A stretch of 50,792 nt of DNA from Bacillota bacterium (lineage in GTDB: Bacteria; Bacillota; Clostridia; Tissierellales; Tissierellaceae). Made by a program: the position numbers and the translations under genes. Of this stretch, positions 16,285 to 25,562 are shown piece after piece (position 1 is the stretch's first letter; every line of letters begins with the position of its first letter). The stretch covers positions 1 through 50,792 of the forward strand of contig JAEWGC010000026.1 in assembly GCA_023388495.1 (NCBI GenBank), in the 5' to 3' direction. Under the pieces are notes generated by a model that searched no databases, had not been told where the DNA came from, and worked only from the letters and a program-made list of their open reading frames with translations.

Positions 16285-16924
16285 TTTATTTGTATCTAAC
16301 CATAGAAAAAGAAAGAGAAGTTTTATAGTTGAATTATTAGATTGGATAATGACAATTACAATAACTGTCATAGTGAGCTTATTTATATTGGGGAATATTT
16401 TCTCCATCAGAGGAATAAAAGGACAATCTATGGAACCTAATTTTTTTGAAGGTGAAAAGGTATTTAATTACAAGCTTAGTTATAATTTTTCTGAACCGAA
16501 AAGAGGAGAGATAGTAATATTAAGCAAATCCCAGAGCGAGAAGGGATTAATTATCAATGCTATTACCGAAGGTAATGATATTTTAGATAATATTTTTAAT
16601 AAGTTTAAAAAGAATAGTGATATAGAAGTAAAGTATATAATAAAAAGGATAATAGGAGTTCCAGGAGATACTTTAGATATTAGAAATAGGTGTGTTTATA
16701 TAAATGGAGAAAAACTAGAGGAAGATTATATAAAAGGACATACATTTGAAAACTCAGACTTCTCCTATCCTTTGACCATCCCAGAAAACAAGGTATTTGT
16801 ACTAGGGGACAATAGAGACAATAGTCTTGATAGTAGGGGATTAGGATTAATAGACTATGAGCAAGTTAAAGGAAAGGTAGTATTTAGAATATGGCCTATT
16901 AAAAGATTAGGAAAAGTAGAATAA
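16274..16924 (+). CDS. lepB: Type I signal peptidase
   Basis: Membrane-bound leader peptidase of 216 residues. One N-terminal transmembrane segment (ITVIVSLFILGNIFSI), the catalytic Ser in KGQSMEPNF, the catalytic Lys in YIIKRIIGVPGDTL, and the downstream box FVLGDNRDNSLDSRGLG are all present, so this is the prokaryotic Ser-Lys type. An insertion of roughly 35 residues with many Asn and Lys sits between the Ser and Lys boxes. Its start overlaps the DUF2500 stop. A second, SipW-type signal peptidase lies at 28396. Confidence 0.93.
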   Translation: MNNSLFVSNHRKRKRSFIVELLDWIMTITITVIVSLFILGNIFSIRGIKGQSMEPNFFEGEKVFNYKLSYNFSEPKRGEIVILSKSQSEKGLIINAITEGNDILDNIFNKFKKNSDIEVKYIIKRIIGVPGDTLDIRNRCVYINGEKLEEDYIKGHTFENSDFSYPLTIPENKVFVLGDNRDNSLDSRGLGLIDYEQVKGKVVFRIWPIKRLGKVE

Positions 16925-17003
16925 TGTAGTAGGATATAATCTTTAATAAGTAAGCAAAATTATGGAAAACATAAGACATCATAGTTTTGAAAGGACGTTG
17001 TTC

Positions 17004-17615
17004 ATGAGACTTACTAGAGAATTCTACGAAAGAAATACCGTACTAGTTGCTAGAGACTTACTTGGTAAGGTTTTAGTATATGATGATGGTGAAACAATTT
17101 ATAAAGGAAAGATAGTTGAAACTGAAGCATATATAAATGCCAAGGATGATGGAGCACATTTCAATAAAGGTTTAACAAATAGGACAATGATAATAGATGA
17201 GGCCGGTGGACATATCTATATTTATACTATATATGGTATGTACCTATTATTTAATATTGTGGCAGAGAAAAAAGGAGTTCATGGGGCAGTACTTCTTAGA
17301 GCTGTAGAACCAATAGAAGGAATAGAAAAAATGTATGAAAATAGATATAAAAGACCATATGAAAATCCACCAAAAAGAGAAATAATAAACCTAACCAATG
17401 GACCGGGAAAGTTTGTCATGGCATATGGTATGACCAAAGAACTTTATGGAGCTGATGTAGTTACCGATCCAAGCATTTGGGTAGAAGATACTCCAAATCT
17501 ATCAGTTGATGGGATTGTAAGGAGTAAAAGAATCAATATAGACTATGCAGAACTGGCCAAGGATTATTTATTGAGGTTTTATATTAAGGATAATCCTTTC
17601 GTATCAAAAAAATAA
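17004..17615 (+). CDS. DNA-3-methyladenine glycosylase (AAG/MPG family)
   Basis: Base-excision-repair glycosylase of about 203 residues. LTREFYERNTVLVARDLLGK is the standard N-terminus; IVETEAYI contains the catalytic Glu; HIYIYTIYGMYLLFNIV is the substrate-pocket strand; LTNGPGKFVMAYGMT and a closing KRINIDYA region match the family. ATG 17004 is preferred because GAAAGGACG precedes it by about eight bases; the in-frame ATG at 16962 has none. The sequence around that ribosome binding site resembles the end of the DUF2500 gene. Confidence 0.9.
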   Translation: MRLTREFYERNTVLVARDLLGKVLVYDDGETIYKGKIVETEAYINAKDDGAHFNKGLTNRTMIIDEAGGHIYIYTIYGMYLLFNIVAEKKGVHGAVLLRAVEPIEGIEKMYENRYKRPYENPPKREIINLTNGPGKFVMAYGMTKELYGADVVTDPSIWVEDTPNLSVDGIVRSKRINIDYAELAKDYLLRFYIKDNPFVSKK

Positions 17616-17636
17616 TTGCATAAATATAATCAAACT

Positions 17637-17665
17637 AAAGTAGTGGCTATCCACTACTTTTTGTT
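17637..17665 (+). terminator. Terminator after the glycosylase gene
   Basis: Ten-base stem AAAGTAGTGG/CCACTACTTT with CTAT loop followed by TTGTT. Confidence 0.85.
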
Positions 17666-17743
17666 ATGATTACAATAAGTTGGGTAAAAATAGCTAAATA
17701 TATGAATAATTGATTTATAACTAAAACAAACAGGGGTGATTTG

Positions 17744-18142
17744 ATGGAAAGAACATTTATCATGATTAAACCTGATGGGGTAAGAAGGGGGCTTCTGGGA
17801 GAAATAATCGGAAGAATAGAAAGAAAAGGTTTTAAAATCATTAAGGCAAAGCTATTTCAACCAAATAGAAAATTAGTTGAAGAACATTATATGGAGCATA
17901 AAGAAAAGCCCTTTTTTAATGAATTAGTAGATTTTATTTTAGGAGGGGCTGTAATGGCAATGGAAATAGAGGGAGAATCAGTCATAGAGGCCATGAGACT
18001 TATGATAGGTCATAGAGACTTTAAGATAGCAGCTCCTGGCACCATAAGGGGAGACTTTGCAAACTCTCTTACTGAAAACATAGTACATGGCTCAGACTCA
18101 GTAGATAGCGCCGAAAGAGAATTAAATCTATGGTTTAGTTAG
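17744..18142 (+). CDS. ndk: Nucleoside diphosphate kinase
   Basis: A 132-residue kinase that balances nucleoside triphosphates by transferring phosphate through a phosphohistidine. The opening RTFIMIKPDGVRRGLLGEII, the GTIRGDFA phosphate-binding block and the active-site His in NIVHGSDS followed by SAERELNLWF are all family standards. The usual NGATNP-like stretch is MIGHRDFKIAAPG here, a mild variation. ATG 17744 follows AGGGGTGA. It is monocistronic, with terminators on both sides. Confidence 0.95.
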   Translation: MERTFIMIKPDGVRRGLLGEIIGRIERKGFKIIKAKLFQPNRKLVEEHYMEHKEKPFFNELVDFILGGAVMAMEIEGESVIEAMRLMIGHRDFKIAAPGTIRGDFANSLTENIVHGSDSVDSAERELNLWFS

Positions 18143-18167
18143 AACAGTCTAGTGCTGTTCTTTTTAA
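18141..18167 (+). terminator. Terminator after ndk
   Basis: Stem AGAACAG/CTGTTCT, 7-base loop, then TTTTT; it begins at the ndk stop codon. Confidence 0.82.
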
Positions 18168-18301
18168 ATTTAGCAAATCTTTCATCATTTAATAAAGAAG
18201 TTCACAAGATGCTAAATATAAATTATAATAGATAGTGTCAAAAGTGATGATAATTGAATAAAGATAAATTATAATATAGAATTTGTAATGGAGATGACGT
18301 G

Positions 18302-19516
18302 ATGAAAATAATTATTCAAAAATTTGGTGGAACTTCTGTAATGAATGATGAAAGAAGAAATTTAGCTATAGATAAAATTGAGGCAGCATTGGAAAAACAT
18401 TTAAATCCTGTAGTAGTAGTATCAGCCATTGGAAGGTCAGGAGATCCATATGCAACAGATACCTTAATTTCTCTAGCCAGATCTGTGGGCATAGAGCCTA
18501 ATCCAAGAGAGTTAGATGTTTTAATGGCATGTGGAGAAATTATATCTGCTACAGTTATGGCCAATACCTTAAAAGCAAGGGGGCATCAGGCTTCTGTCTT
18601 TACAGGTGGGCAAGCAGGTATTATGACAGATGATAACTTTTTAGATGCAAAAATACTTCAAGTTGATCCTATACGAATAAGAAGAAGTCTAGAAGAGGGA
18701 ATAATACCTATAATTACGGGCTTTCAAGGAATTACAGAAAAAGGTGATATTACAACCTTAGGTAGAGGTGGATCTGATGTAACAGCATCTATAATGGGAG
18801 AGGCGTTAGGTGCTGAATTAGTAGAGATATATACTGACGTAGACGGAGTAATGACAGCAGACCCTAAAATAGTGCCTGATGCTAAGGTAATGGATACTAT
18901 ATTCTATAATGAAGTATTTCAAATGGCAGAATATGGTGCAAAGGTATTACATCCTAGGGCAGTAGAAATAGCTATGAGGTCTAATATACCTATAGTTATT
19001 AGAAATACAGCATCAGATTATAATGGCACATTGATTACCAATTATCATAGAACAAGGTCATATATAGAAGAGGACGCGAGAATAGTTACATCAGTGGCAA
19101 ATATAAATAATAGGACCCAAGTAAAAATTATACCTGAGAAACTAGGCTATGAAAGTCATGAACTATTATTTGATAACATTGCAAAGGCAGGAGTAAGTAT
19201 AGATATGATAAATATATATCCTGAAAAAATATTTTTTATCATAGATGAAAAACAATCACCGAAATTGGAAAAGGTAATAGAAGGATTAAATTATGCCTAT
19301 GAATTAATTCCTAGTTGCACCAAGGTTACTATTATAGGAAATAGAATGAGAGGTATACCTGGAGTAATGGCAAAGGCTGTTTCAGCATTAGCTAAAGAGA
19401 ATATAGAAATCCTTCAGACATCAGACTCCCATACTACAATTTCTTGTTTAATAAGAAGTGAATATACAAATAAGGCAGTAAATGCTTTGCATAAATATTT
19501 TGAGCTAGGAAAATAA
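18302..19516 (+). CDS. Aspartate kinase
   Basis: First enzyme of the aspartate pathway (lysine, diaminopimelate, methionine, threonine). About 404 residues: kinase domain with IIIQKFGGTSV at the start, VVVVSAIGRSG, TTLGRGGSDVTA and YTDVDGVMTADPKIV, then two ACT domains with VANINNRTQVKI and VTIIGNRMRGIPGVMAKAVS. The length fits the monofunctional DapG/LysC type with C-terminal ACT regulation, so feedback control by an end product is expected. No lysine riboswitch is visible upstream. ATG 18302 follows GGAGATGAC; an in-frame GTG lies one codon earlier. Confidence 0.93.
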   Translation: MKIIIQKFGGTSVMNDERRNLAIDKIEAALEKHLNPVVVVSAIGRSGDPYATDTLISLARSVGIEPNPRELDVLMACGEIISATVMANTLKARGHQASVFTGGQAGIMTDDNFLDAKILQVDPIRIRRSLEEGIIPIITGFQGITEKGDITTLGRGGSDVTASIMGEALGAELVEIYTDVDGVMTADPKIVPDAKVMDTIFYNEVFQMAEYGAKVLHPRAVEIAMRSNIPIVIRNTASDYNGTLITNYHRTRSYIEEDARIVTSVANINNRTQVKIIPEKLGYESHELLFDNIAKAGVSIDMINIYPEKIFFIIDEKQSPKLEKVIEGLNYAYELIPSCTKVTIIGNRMRGIPGVMAKAVSALAKENIEILQTSDSHTTISCLIRSEYTNKAVNALHKYFELGK

Positions 19517-19545
19517 GAACGGTAATTTCCGTTCTTATTTTCCTT
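19512..19545 (+). terminator. Terminator overlapping the aspartate kinase stop codon
   Basis: Eleven-base stem AATAAGAACGG/CCGTTCTTATT with a 6-base loop, then TTCCTTG; the TAA stop codon lies in the left arm. Confidence 0.8.
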
Positions 19546-19603
19546 GTAAATAATATAATTTAGTTATAAAATTAGATAAAGTAATAATCATGGAGGGAAA
19601 AGT

Positions 19604-20767
19604 TTGAAGATTAATTGGAATTCTAAGTATACAACTATATCAATTTATTCATTTTTAGTGATTTGTGCAAGTATCATATTTTATTTGATTGCATCAGAGG
19701 TAAGCACATTTCAAATTAAAGTAGGAGAAGTTATATCCATATTTATGCCCATTATAATTGGGTTTGTTATGGCGTACCTTTTTAACTTTATTTTAAAATT
19801 TTATGAAGAAAAAGTGCTAAGATTTGATCTTTTAAAGAGAACAAAACCTAAATTAGTAAGATTTATGGGGTTAATCTTAACTTATTCAACAGTAATCCTA
19901 TTAATTTATATATTCATGAAATTTGTATTTCCACAAATTTACTCAAGTATAATGGGATTAGTCAATGATATCCCAACTTACGTAAGTAATATTACGGATA
20001 TAGTAAATAATTTCAACAGTAAATATGAAATACAAGAAGAGTATTATAATTTTATATTGCAAAAATGGAATGAGTATAGGGATAGTATCGTAAGATTTGC
20101 AACAAATCTTATACCTATATTAGGAAATATGCTTAGGAGCATATTATCAAGTGTGTGGAATATAGTTCTAGGTATTATAGTATCAACATACTTGTTGATT
20201 GATAAAGAAAAGTTTTTTGCTTTAAGTAAGAAAACAACTGTGGCTCTATTTTCAGATGCTAGAGCAAATAGGATAATAGAGTTAGCCCATAGAGGAAATG
20301 AGATATTCGGAAAGTTTTTAAGTGGAAAGATATTAGATTCCTTTATTATAGGGGTTTTAACATTTATAGTTATAACTATATTTAAGATGCCCTACACAAT
20401 ACTAATAGCATTTATAATTGGTATAACTAATATAATTCCATTTTTCGGACCATTTATTGGGGCCATACCTTCTGCAATTATTATTTTATTTGTTTCGCCC
20501 ATTAAGGCATTATGGTTCCTAGTAATCATACTTATCATTCAACAAATAGATGGAAATATTATAGGACCAAAAATATTAGGTGATTCTCTAGGAATATCTG
20601 CATTTTGGATATTATTCTCTTTATTAGTAAGTGGGAAATTATTTGGTTTATTAGGAATGATTATTGGAGTCCCATTATTCGTATTTATCTACTCCATAGC
20701 CAAAGAACTTGTAGAAAGCAGACTAAAGAAAAAGGATTTACCATATGAAACAGATGAGTATATGTAA
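19604..20767 (+). CDS. AI-2E family transporter
   Basis: A 387-residue membrane protein of the PF01594 type, with two N-terminal helices, a soluble central part (DIPTYVSNITDIVNNFNSKY) and the conserved C-terminal half: GKFLSGKILDSFIIGVLTF, FIIGITNIIPFFGPFIGAIP and QQIDGNIIGPKILGDSLGIS. Family members have been linked to quorum-signal export, sporulation or ion/proton transport; the substrate is not settled. Translation starts with TTG preceded by GGAGGG. A strong convergent terminator follows. Confidence 0.9.
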   Translation: MKINWNSKYTTISIYSFLVICASIIFYLIASEVSTFQIKVGEVISIFMPIIIGFVMAYLFNFILKFYEEKVLRFDLLKRTKPKLVRFMGLILTYSTVILLIYIFMKFVFPQIYSSIMGLVNDIPTYVSNITDIVNNFNSKYEIQEEYYNFILQKWNEYRDSIVRFATNLIPILGNMLRSILSSVWNIVLGIIVSTYLLIDKEKFFALSKKTTVALFSDARANRIIELAHRGNEIFGKFLSGKILDSFIIGVLTFIVITIFKMPYTILIAFIIGITNIIPFFGPFIGAIPSAIIILFVSPIKALWFLVIILIIQQIDGNIIGPKILGDSLGISAFWILFSLLVSGKLFGLLGMIIGVPLFVFIYSIAKELVESRLKKKDLPYETDEYM

Positions 20768-20801
20768 AAAATCAGGTAAGAAAAACTCTTACCTGATTTT
20801 T
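20766..20801. terminator. Bidirectional terminator between the AI-2E transporter and hisC
   Basis: Fourteen-base stem AAAATCAGGTAAG-type arm paired with CTTACCTGATTTT, with an A-rich loop; A and T tracts flank both sides, so it can serve both convergent genes. The next 40 bases hold only AT-rich sequence. Confidence 0.88.
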
Positions 20802-20840
20802 AATATCTTTTAATTTACAATTCAAAATTCACAATTGGCG

Positions 20841-21920
20841 TTAGCCTATCACTTCTTTTAATTTTTCAATAAATAATTTATTTTCCTCCATAGTTCCTAT
20901 TGAAACTCTTATAAAATCTCCGCCCATAGGCCTTATGATAACTCCTCTTTTTTGCATTTCAAGGAAAACTTCTTGCCCATTTTTACCTACGTTGACAAAT
21001 ATATGGTTTGTTTCTGATGGAGGATAATAAAATCCTAAGCGATCAAATTCGTTATAAAGGTATTTCTTGCCTTCTAGATTAACATCATAGCTTTTTTGTA
21101 GGAACTCAGTATCTTTTATAGCTGCTATTGCTGCAGACTGTGCCAAAATATTAACATTAAAAGGTCCTCTGATTTTATTTATATTTTCTAATATGCCCCT
21201 ATCTCCTACAGTATAAGCCACTCTGATACCAGCTAATCCATAGGCTTTTGAAAATGTTCTCATAACTAAGAGATTAGGATAATTCTTTAATAGTTCTATT
21301 GTATTGTGAGGATAATCATCTCTAGTTACATACTCTCTATAAGCTTCGTCTGACACAACTAGAATATTAGCTGGAACCTTATCTAAGAAATCTACAAATT
21401 CCTTTTCTGAAATCATAGTGCCTGTTGGATTATTTGGATTACATATCCAGATAATTTTAGTTTTATCGGTAATTTTACTTAATATACCTTCTAAATCAAA
21501 TGTAAATTCTTTTAGGGGAACTACTATAGGGGTTCCTCCCATCATTTCTGTAGTTTGTATGTATCTTGGAAATGTAATGTCAGCCATGATGATTTCATCA
21601 TCTTTGTTGATATATGCCTTTGCAATCATGTCAATCATTTCGTCTGAACCACTACTTGGTAGAATTTCACTAACATCTACTCCAAGTGTGGAAGCTAGTA
21701 CTTCTTTTAATTCAGTAGAATTTCCATCTGGATAAATAGCTAACTCATCTAATGTACTGATAATAGCTTCTTTGACCTTAGGAGAACACCCTAATGGATT
21801 TTCATTAGATGCAAGCTTAATGACCTTGTCTAGTCCATATTCCCTCTTAACATCTTCAATAGGTTTCCCGGGCTTATAGGCCACAAGATTTTTAATTTCT
21901 TCTCTAAAACTAATAGACAA
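20841..21920 (-). CDS. hisC: Histidinol-phosphate aminotransferase
   Basis: PLP-dependent class I/II aminotransferase of 359 residues. KLASNENPLGCSPKV, YPDGNSTELKEVLA, LPSSGSDEMIDMIAKA, WICNPNNPTGTMIS, VSDEAYREYV and the PLP-lysine in MRTFSKAYGLAGIRVAYT match HisC closely. Translation starts at TTG with GAGAGGAG upstream. No other histidine gene is adjacent; lone HisC proteins in Clostridia may also transaminate aromatic amino acids, so the in vivo role is less certain than the family. Confidence 0.9.
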   Translation of the reverse strand: MSISFREEIKNLVAYKPGKPIEDVKREYGLDKVIKLASNENPLGCSPKVKEAIISTLDELAIYPDGNSTELKEVLASTLGVDVSEILPSSGSDEMIDMIAKAYINKDDEIIMADITFPRYIQTTEMMGGTPIVVPLKEFTFDLEGILSKITDKTKIIWICNPNNPTGTMISEKEFVDFLDKVPANILVVSDEAYREYVTRDDYPHNTIELLKNYPNLLVMRTFSKAYGLAGIRVAYTVGDRGILENINKIRGPFNVNILAQSAAIAAIKDTEFLQKSYDVNLEGKKYLYNEFDRLGFYYPPSETNHIFVNVGKNGQEVFLEMQKRGVIIRPMGGDFIRVSIGTMEENKLFIEKLKEVIG

Positions 21921-22006
21921 TATAAACAGCTCCTCTCTATATAAACTAATAATAGTGTAACAAGATATGTATAATAAAAAAAGACTATGATAATAATATG
22001 TGTTAT

Positions 22007-22014
22007 GATATAAT
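22007..22014 (+). promoter_or_regulatory. Possible extended -10 promoter of the EF-G-like gene
   Basis: TG-A-TATAAT (22006-22014) forms an extended -10 without a clear -35. A second candidate is TTGACT at 22054-22059 with TAAAAT at 22079-22084 (19-base spacer). Either would give a leader before the ATG at 22145. Confidence 0.4.
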
Positions 22015-22144
22015 CAAAAAGGTAACTAGTTTTTTAAATTCATCTAAGGAGAATTGACTAAAAATTTTGTGAAATGTGTAAAATAGGTATGAAGATTTAA
22101 CAAAATCTTTCAAATAAATATGCTGGTTAAGGGGGAAATGTATA

Positions 22145-24208
22145 ATGAAAACATATTCAGCTGATAAAATCAGGAATGTAGCTTTACTAGGACATAGTAG
22201 TAGCGGAAAAACAACTTTAACTGAAGCAGTACTATTTGCAACAGGCGTAACAAAAAGACAGGGAAGAGTAGATGATGGTAATACTGTATCAGATTTTGAT
22301 AAAGAGGAAATCGCACGTAAGGTATCTATCGGTACAACAGTTATCCCTGTGGAATGGAAAGACACAAAATTCAATTTATTAGATACACCAGGATATTTCG
22401 ATTTTATTGGAGAGATGTATGGTGCAAAAAGAGCATCGGAAGGCTCTATATTATTAGTTGACGCTTCTTCTGGTATTGAAGTAGGTACAGAAAAGTCATG
22501 GAAGAATTTAGAAAAGTATGCAACACCAAGAATTATTTTTATAAATAAAATGGATAAAGAAGAGGTTAATTTTGAAAATCTATTATCTAACTTAAAGGAA
22601 AAGTTTGGTGATAAGATTATACCTTTTGCTTTGCCTATTGGAGTATCTAGTGGATTTAAAGGCTTTGTTTCTGTAATTGATGAGAAAGCCTATGAATATA
22701 ATGGAATTGAAAGAAAAGAAGTAGAACTGACAGATGATCAAATAGCGGAGATAGAATCTATTAAGGAAAGCTTAATGGAAAAGATAGCGGAAACAGATGA
22801 AGAGTTAATGGAGAAATACTTTGAAGGAGAGGAATTTACCCCAGAGGAAATAACTAAAGGTCTAAGACTAGCTGTTGCCCATGGAGACTTGGTACCATTA
22901 GTTGTAGGTTGCGCAGAGAAAGCTATGGGTTGTGATTTCCTACTAGAAGTAATAGAAAGATATATTCCATGTCCGAAGGATATGGGAAGCGTAAAGGGAT
23001 TAAAGGATGATAAAGAAGTAGAAAGAAAAATCTGTCCAAATGAGCCATTTTCTGCGGTTGTATTTAAGACAATCATTGACCCATTTGTAGGTAAGTTAAC
23101 TTTATTTAAGGTAGTATCAGGTAAGATAACCAAGGATATGGAATTATATAATTCCACAAAGGATAAAGTTGAGAAATTAGGTGGATTATTTGTACTTAGA
23201 GGTAAGAACCAAATTGAAGTTTCTGAAATACAAGCAGGAGATATTGGTGCTACCGCAAAACTAAACTTTACTAGAACCGGAGATACATTGTGTGCAAAGA
23301 ATAATCCTATACTTTATGAAGAAATCAAATATCCACAACCTACATTATTCTTAGCTGTAGAACCAAAGGCTAAGGGTGATGAGGAGAAGATAGGTACATC
23401 ATTACAAAGACTAACAGATGAGGATCCAACATTTGTTGTTCAAAGAAATGCTGAGACCAAACAGCTGCTAATAGGTGGTCAAGGAAACATGCAGTTAGCA
23501 GTTATAGTTGATAAATTGAAAAATGCTTTTGGAGTAGAAGTTAATTTAACTAATCCAAAGATTGCTTATAGAGAAACAATTAAAGGAACAGCTTCTGTAC
23601 AAGGAAAGCATAAGAAACAATCAGGCGGAGCAGGACAATATGGTGATGTTCATATAAGATTTGAACCATGTGAAGAAAGATTTGTTTTCGCAGAAGAGGT
23701 ATTTGGCGGTGCAGTACCAAGAAACTACTTCCCAGCAGTAGAAAAGGGATTAATTGATTCTTTGGAGCATGGAGTATTGGCAGGATATCCAGTAGTTAAT
23801 CTAAAGGCTACATTATTTGACGGTTCTTACCATGCTGTGGACTCTAACGAGATGGCATTTAAAATAGCTGCATCCTTAGCGTTTAAGAAAGGGATGGAAG
23901 AGGCAAAACCTATATTACTTGAACCTATAATGAAATATGAAATATCAATACCTGAGGATTACATGGGTGATGTAATGGGAGATATGAATAAACGTAGGGG
24001 AAGAATATTAGGTATGGAACAGCAGGATGATGGTACTCAAAAGGTTACTGCAGAAGCACCTCATTCTGAAATGTTTGAATATGCAATAGATTTAAGAGCT
24101 ATGACTCAAGCAAGGGGAAGCTTCACAATGGAGTTTACTAGATATGAAGAGGTTCCATCTAATATAGCAGAAAAGATTATAGCACAGGCAAAAGCTGAAA
24201 GAGAATAG
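22145..24208 (+). CDS. Elongation factor G-like translational GTPase (FusA2-type paralogue)
   Basis: A 687-residue EF-G paralogue. The G1 loop is GHSSSGKTT rather than the AHIDAGKTT of canonical EF-G, G3 is DTPGYFDF in place of DTPGHVDF, and G4 NKMDKE is normal. Domains II-V follow, with KIAYRETIKGTASVQGKHKKQ and a C-terminal RGRILGMEQQDDGTQKVTA block. These changes are typical of the second EF-G-like protein of Clostridia, whose role (ribosome recycling or a special condition) is unsettled; it is not the fusA of the str operon. GGGGGAAAT precedes the ATG. Confidence 0.88.
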   Translation: MKTYSADKIRNVALLGHSSSGKTTLTEAVLFATGVTKRQGRVDDGNTVSDFDKEEIARKVSIGTTVIPVEWKDTKFNLLDTPGYFDFIGEMYGAKRASEGSILLVDASSGIEVGTEKSWKNLEKYATPRIIFINKMDKEEVNFENLLSNLKEKFGDKIIPFALPIGVSSGFKGFVSVIDEKAYEYNGIERKEVELTDDQIAEIESIKESLMEKIAETDEELMEKYFEGEEFTPEEITKGLRLAVAHGDLVPLVVGCAEKAMGCDFLLEVIERYIPCPKDMGSVKGLKDDKEVERKICPNEPFSAVVFKTIIDPFVGKLTLFKVVSGKITKDMELYNSTKDKVEKLGGLFVLRGKNQIEVSEIQAGDIGATAKLNFTRTGDTLCAKNNPILYEEIKYPQPTLFLAVEPKAKGDEEKIGTSLQRLTDEDPTFVVQRNAETKQLLIGGQGNMQLAVIVDKLKNAFGVEVNLTNPKIAYRETIKGTASVQGKHKKQSGGAGQYGDVHIRFEPCEERFVFAEEVFGGAVPRNYFPAVEKGLIDSLEHGVLAGYPVVNLKATLFDGSYHAVDSNEMAFKIAASLAFKKGMEEAKPILLEPIMKYEISIPEDYMGDVMGDMNKRRGRILGMEQQDDGTQKVTAEAPHSEMFEYAIDLRAMTQARGSFTMEFTRYEEVPSNIAEKIIAQAKAERE

Positions 24209-24224
24209 TAAAAAATAATAATAG

Positions 24225-24252
24225 GTCCAGCCATAATTGGCTGGACTTTTTG
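24225..24252 (+). terminator. Terminator after the EF-G-like gene
   Basis: Nine-base stem GTCCAGCCA/TGGCTGGAC, TAAT loop, followed by TTTTTGC. Confidence 0.9.
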
Positions 24253-24310
24253 CGTAGGACAAAGGGTATGTGGGGTATATATTGAGATATAGTATATTGG
24301 GGGGAGAACG

Positions 24311-25501
24311 GTGTATAATATATATACTCTAGGGGATTTTGATATTAGATTCAATGATGAAACTATATTAGATGCTAAGGGATATCAGTATAAGATGCTA
24401 CTGCTTTTTAAATATTTTATAACCTTTCATGGGAAAAAGCTGCTGCCAGAAAATATTATTGAAAATTTATGGATAGATAGTGACTTTCATGATCCAAAAA
24501 ATGTATTAAGAACGCAGATATCTAGACTAAGAAGGATGATAAATTTAAATGAAAAAAATCTTGAATCATTTTATACTATAGAACATTTAAATGGATATTA
24601 TCTTTTTAAGATAAATGATAATTGTACAATAGATATTCAACTGTTTGAGGAATTAATAAATGAAGGAAATTTACTAAAAGAAAGTAATCATGAGAGGGCC
24701 CTTTTATTATTAAAGGAAGGTCTAGAGATTTATAAGGGAGAATACTTAAGAGAAATGGAGCATGAAGAATGGGTGGTCCCTATAAGAAATAGATATCGTA
24801 GATTATACTTGCAAGGCTTATTTAGCTATATAGAAATATTAAAACAACAAGAAAAAAATGAAGATATAATCAAAATCTGTGAGGAAGCAATAGAGTATGA
24901 GCCCTATGATGAAAATTTGCATATATACTTTATTGAAGCATTGATGGAAGTCGGAGAAAAAAGGTACGCCATGAGTCATTATGAATATATTACTTCTAGG
25001 CTTTATAGTCATCTAAATATAAAACCATCTCCCAGAATGAAGGCAATCTATAAAAAACTACAATTAACTGAAGAGCATCTAGAATATGATATTGATATAA
25101 ATAAAATAGATGAAGAATTAGAAGAAGAACACGGAAATAACGGTGCATTGATTTGTGAACCCTATTATTTTAAGTTTTTATATAACTTGGAAAAAAGAAA
25201 AAAATCAAGGAACTCAGTAGCTAATAGATTTGTAGGTATAGTGACCATAGAAAGTACAGGATATCTTTCTATGGAAGAAAAGGATATAAAGGAATCAATG
25301 ATAGTATTAGAAGATATAATATACCATAATCTTAGAAAAGGAGATGTATTATCCAAATGGAACCATAGGCAATTAGTTTCTCTATTATCTGATATAGAGG
25401 AAAAGAGCTTAGACATAATAGTAAATAGATTACAGAAAAAGTTTTACGAAAAGAATAAAAATAGAAACATAAGATTAAGAATTAGATTTAAGCCAGTTTA
25501 A
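24311..25501 (+). CDS. SARP/BTAD-type transcriptional regulator with an unusual C-terminal domain
   Basis: A 396-residue regulator. Residues 1-95 form an OmpR-like winged helix in SARP style (IYTLGDFDIRFNDE, NVLRTQISRLRRMINLN); 105-255 form the bacterial transcriptional activator domain with TPR-like helices (LLKEGLEIYKGEYLREMEH, AIEYEPYDENLHIYFIEALM). Residues 280-396 carry FVGIVTIES, NLRKGDVLSKWNHRQLVSLL and IVNRLQKKFYEKN, which resemble a degenerate GGDEF/cyclase-like fold without GGDEF. It starts at GTG 24311 after GGGGGGAGA. A strong terminator separates it from the surface-protein operon it probably controls. Confidence 0.83.
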   Translation: MYNIYTLGDFDIRFNDETILDAKGYQYKMLLLFKYFITFHGKKLLPENIIENLWIDSDFHDPKNVLRTQISRLRRMINLNEKNLESFYTIEHLNGYYLFKINDNCTIDIQLFEELINEGNLLKESNHERALLLLKEGLEIYKGEYLREMEHEEWVVPIRNRYRRLYLQGLFSYIEILKQQEKNEDIIKICEEAIEYEPYDENLHIYFIEALMEVGEKRYAMSHYEYITSRLYSHLNIKPSPRMKAIYKKLQLTEEHLEYDIDINKIDEELEEEHGNNGALICEPYYFKFLYNLEKRKKSRNSVANRFVGIVTIESTGYLSMEEKDIKESMIVLEDIIYHNLRKGDVLSKWNHRQLVSLLSDIEEKSLDIIVNRLQKKFYEKNKNRNIRLRIRFKPV

Positions 25502-25522
25502 TTGAATAAATAAGTTAATTTC

Positions 25523-25556
25523 ATCCTATTAACCATATGGTTAATAGGATCTTTTA
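25523..25556 (+). terminator. Terminator after the SARP-like regulator
   Basis: Twelve-base perfect stem ATCCTATTAACC/GGTTAATAGGAT, ATAT loop, followed by CTTTTAAATTT. Confidence 0.88.
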
Positions 25557-25562
25557 AATTTA

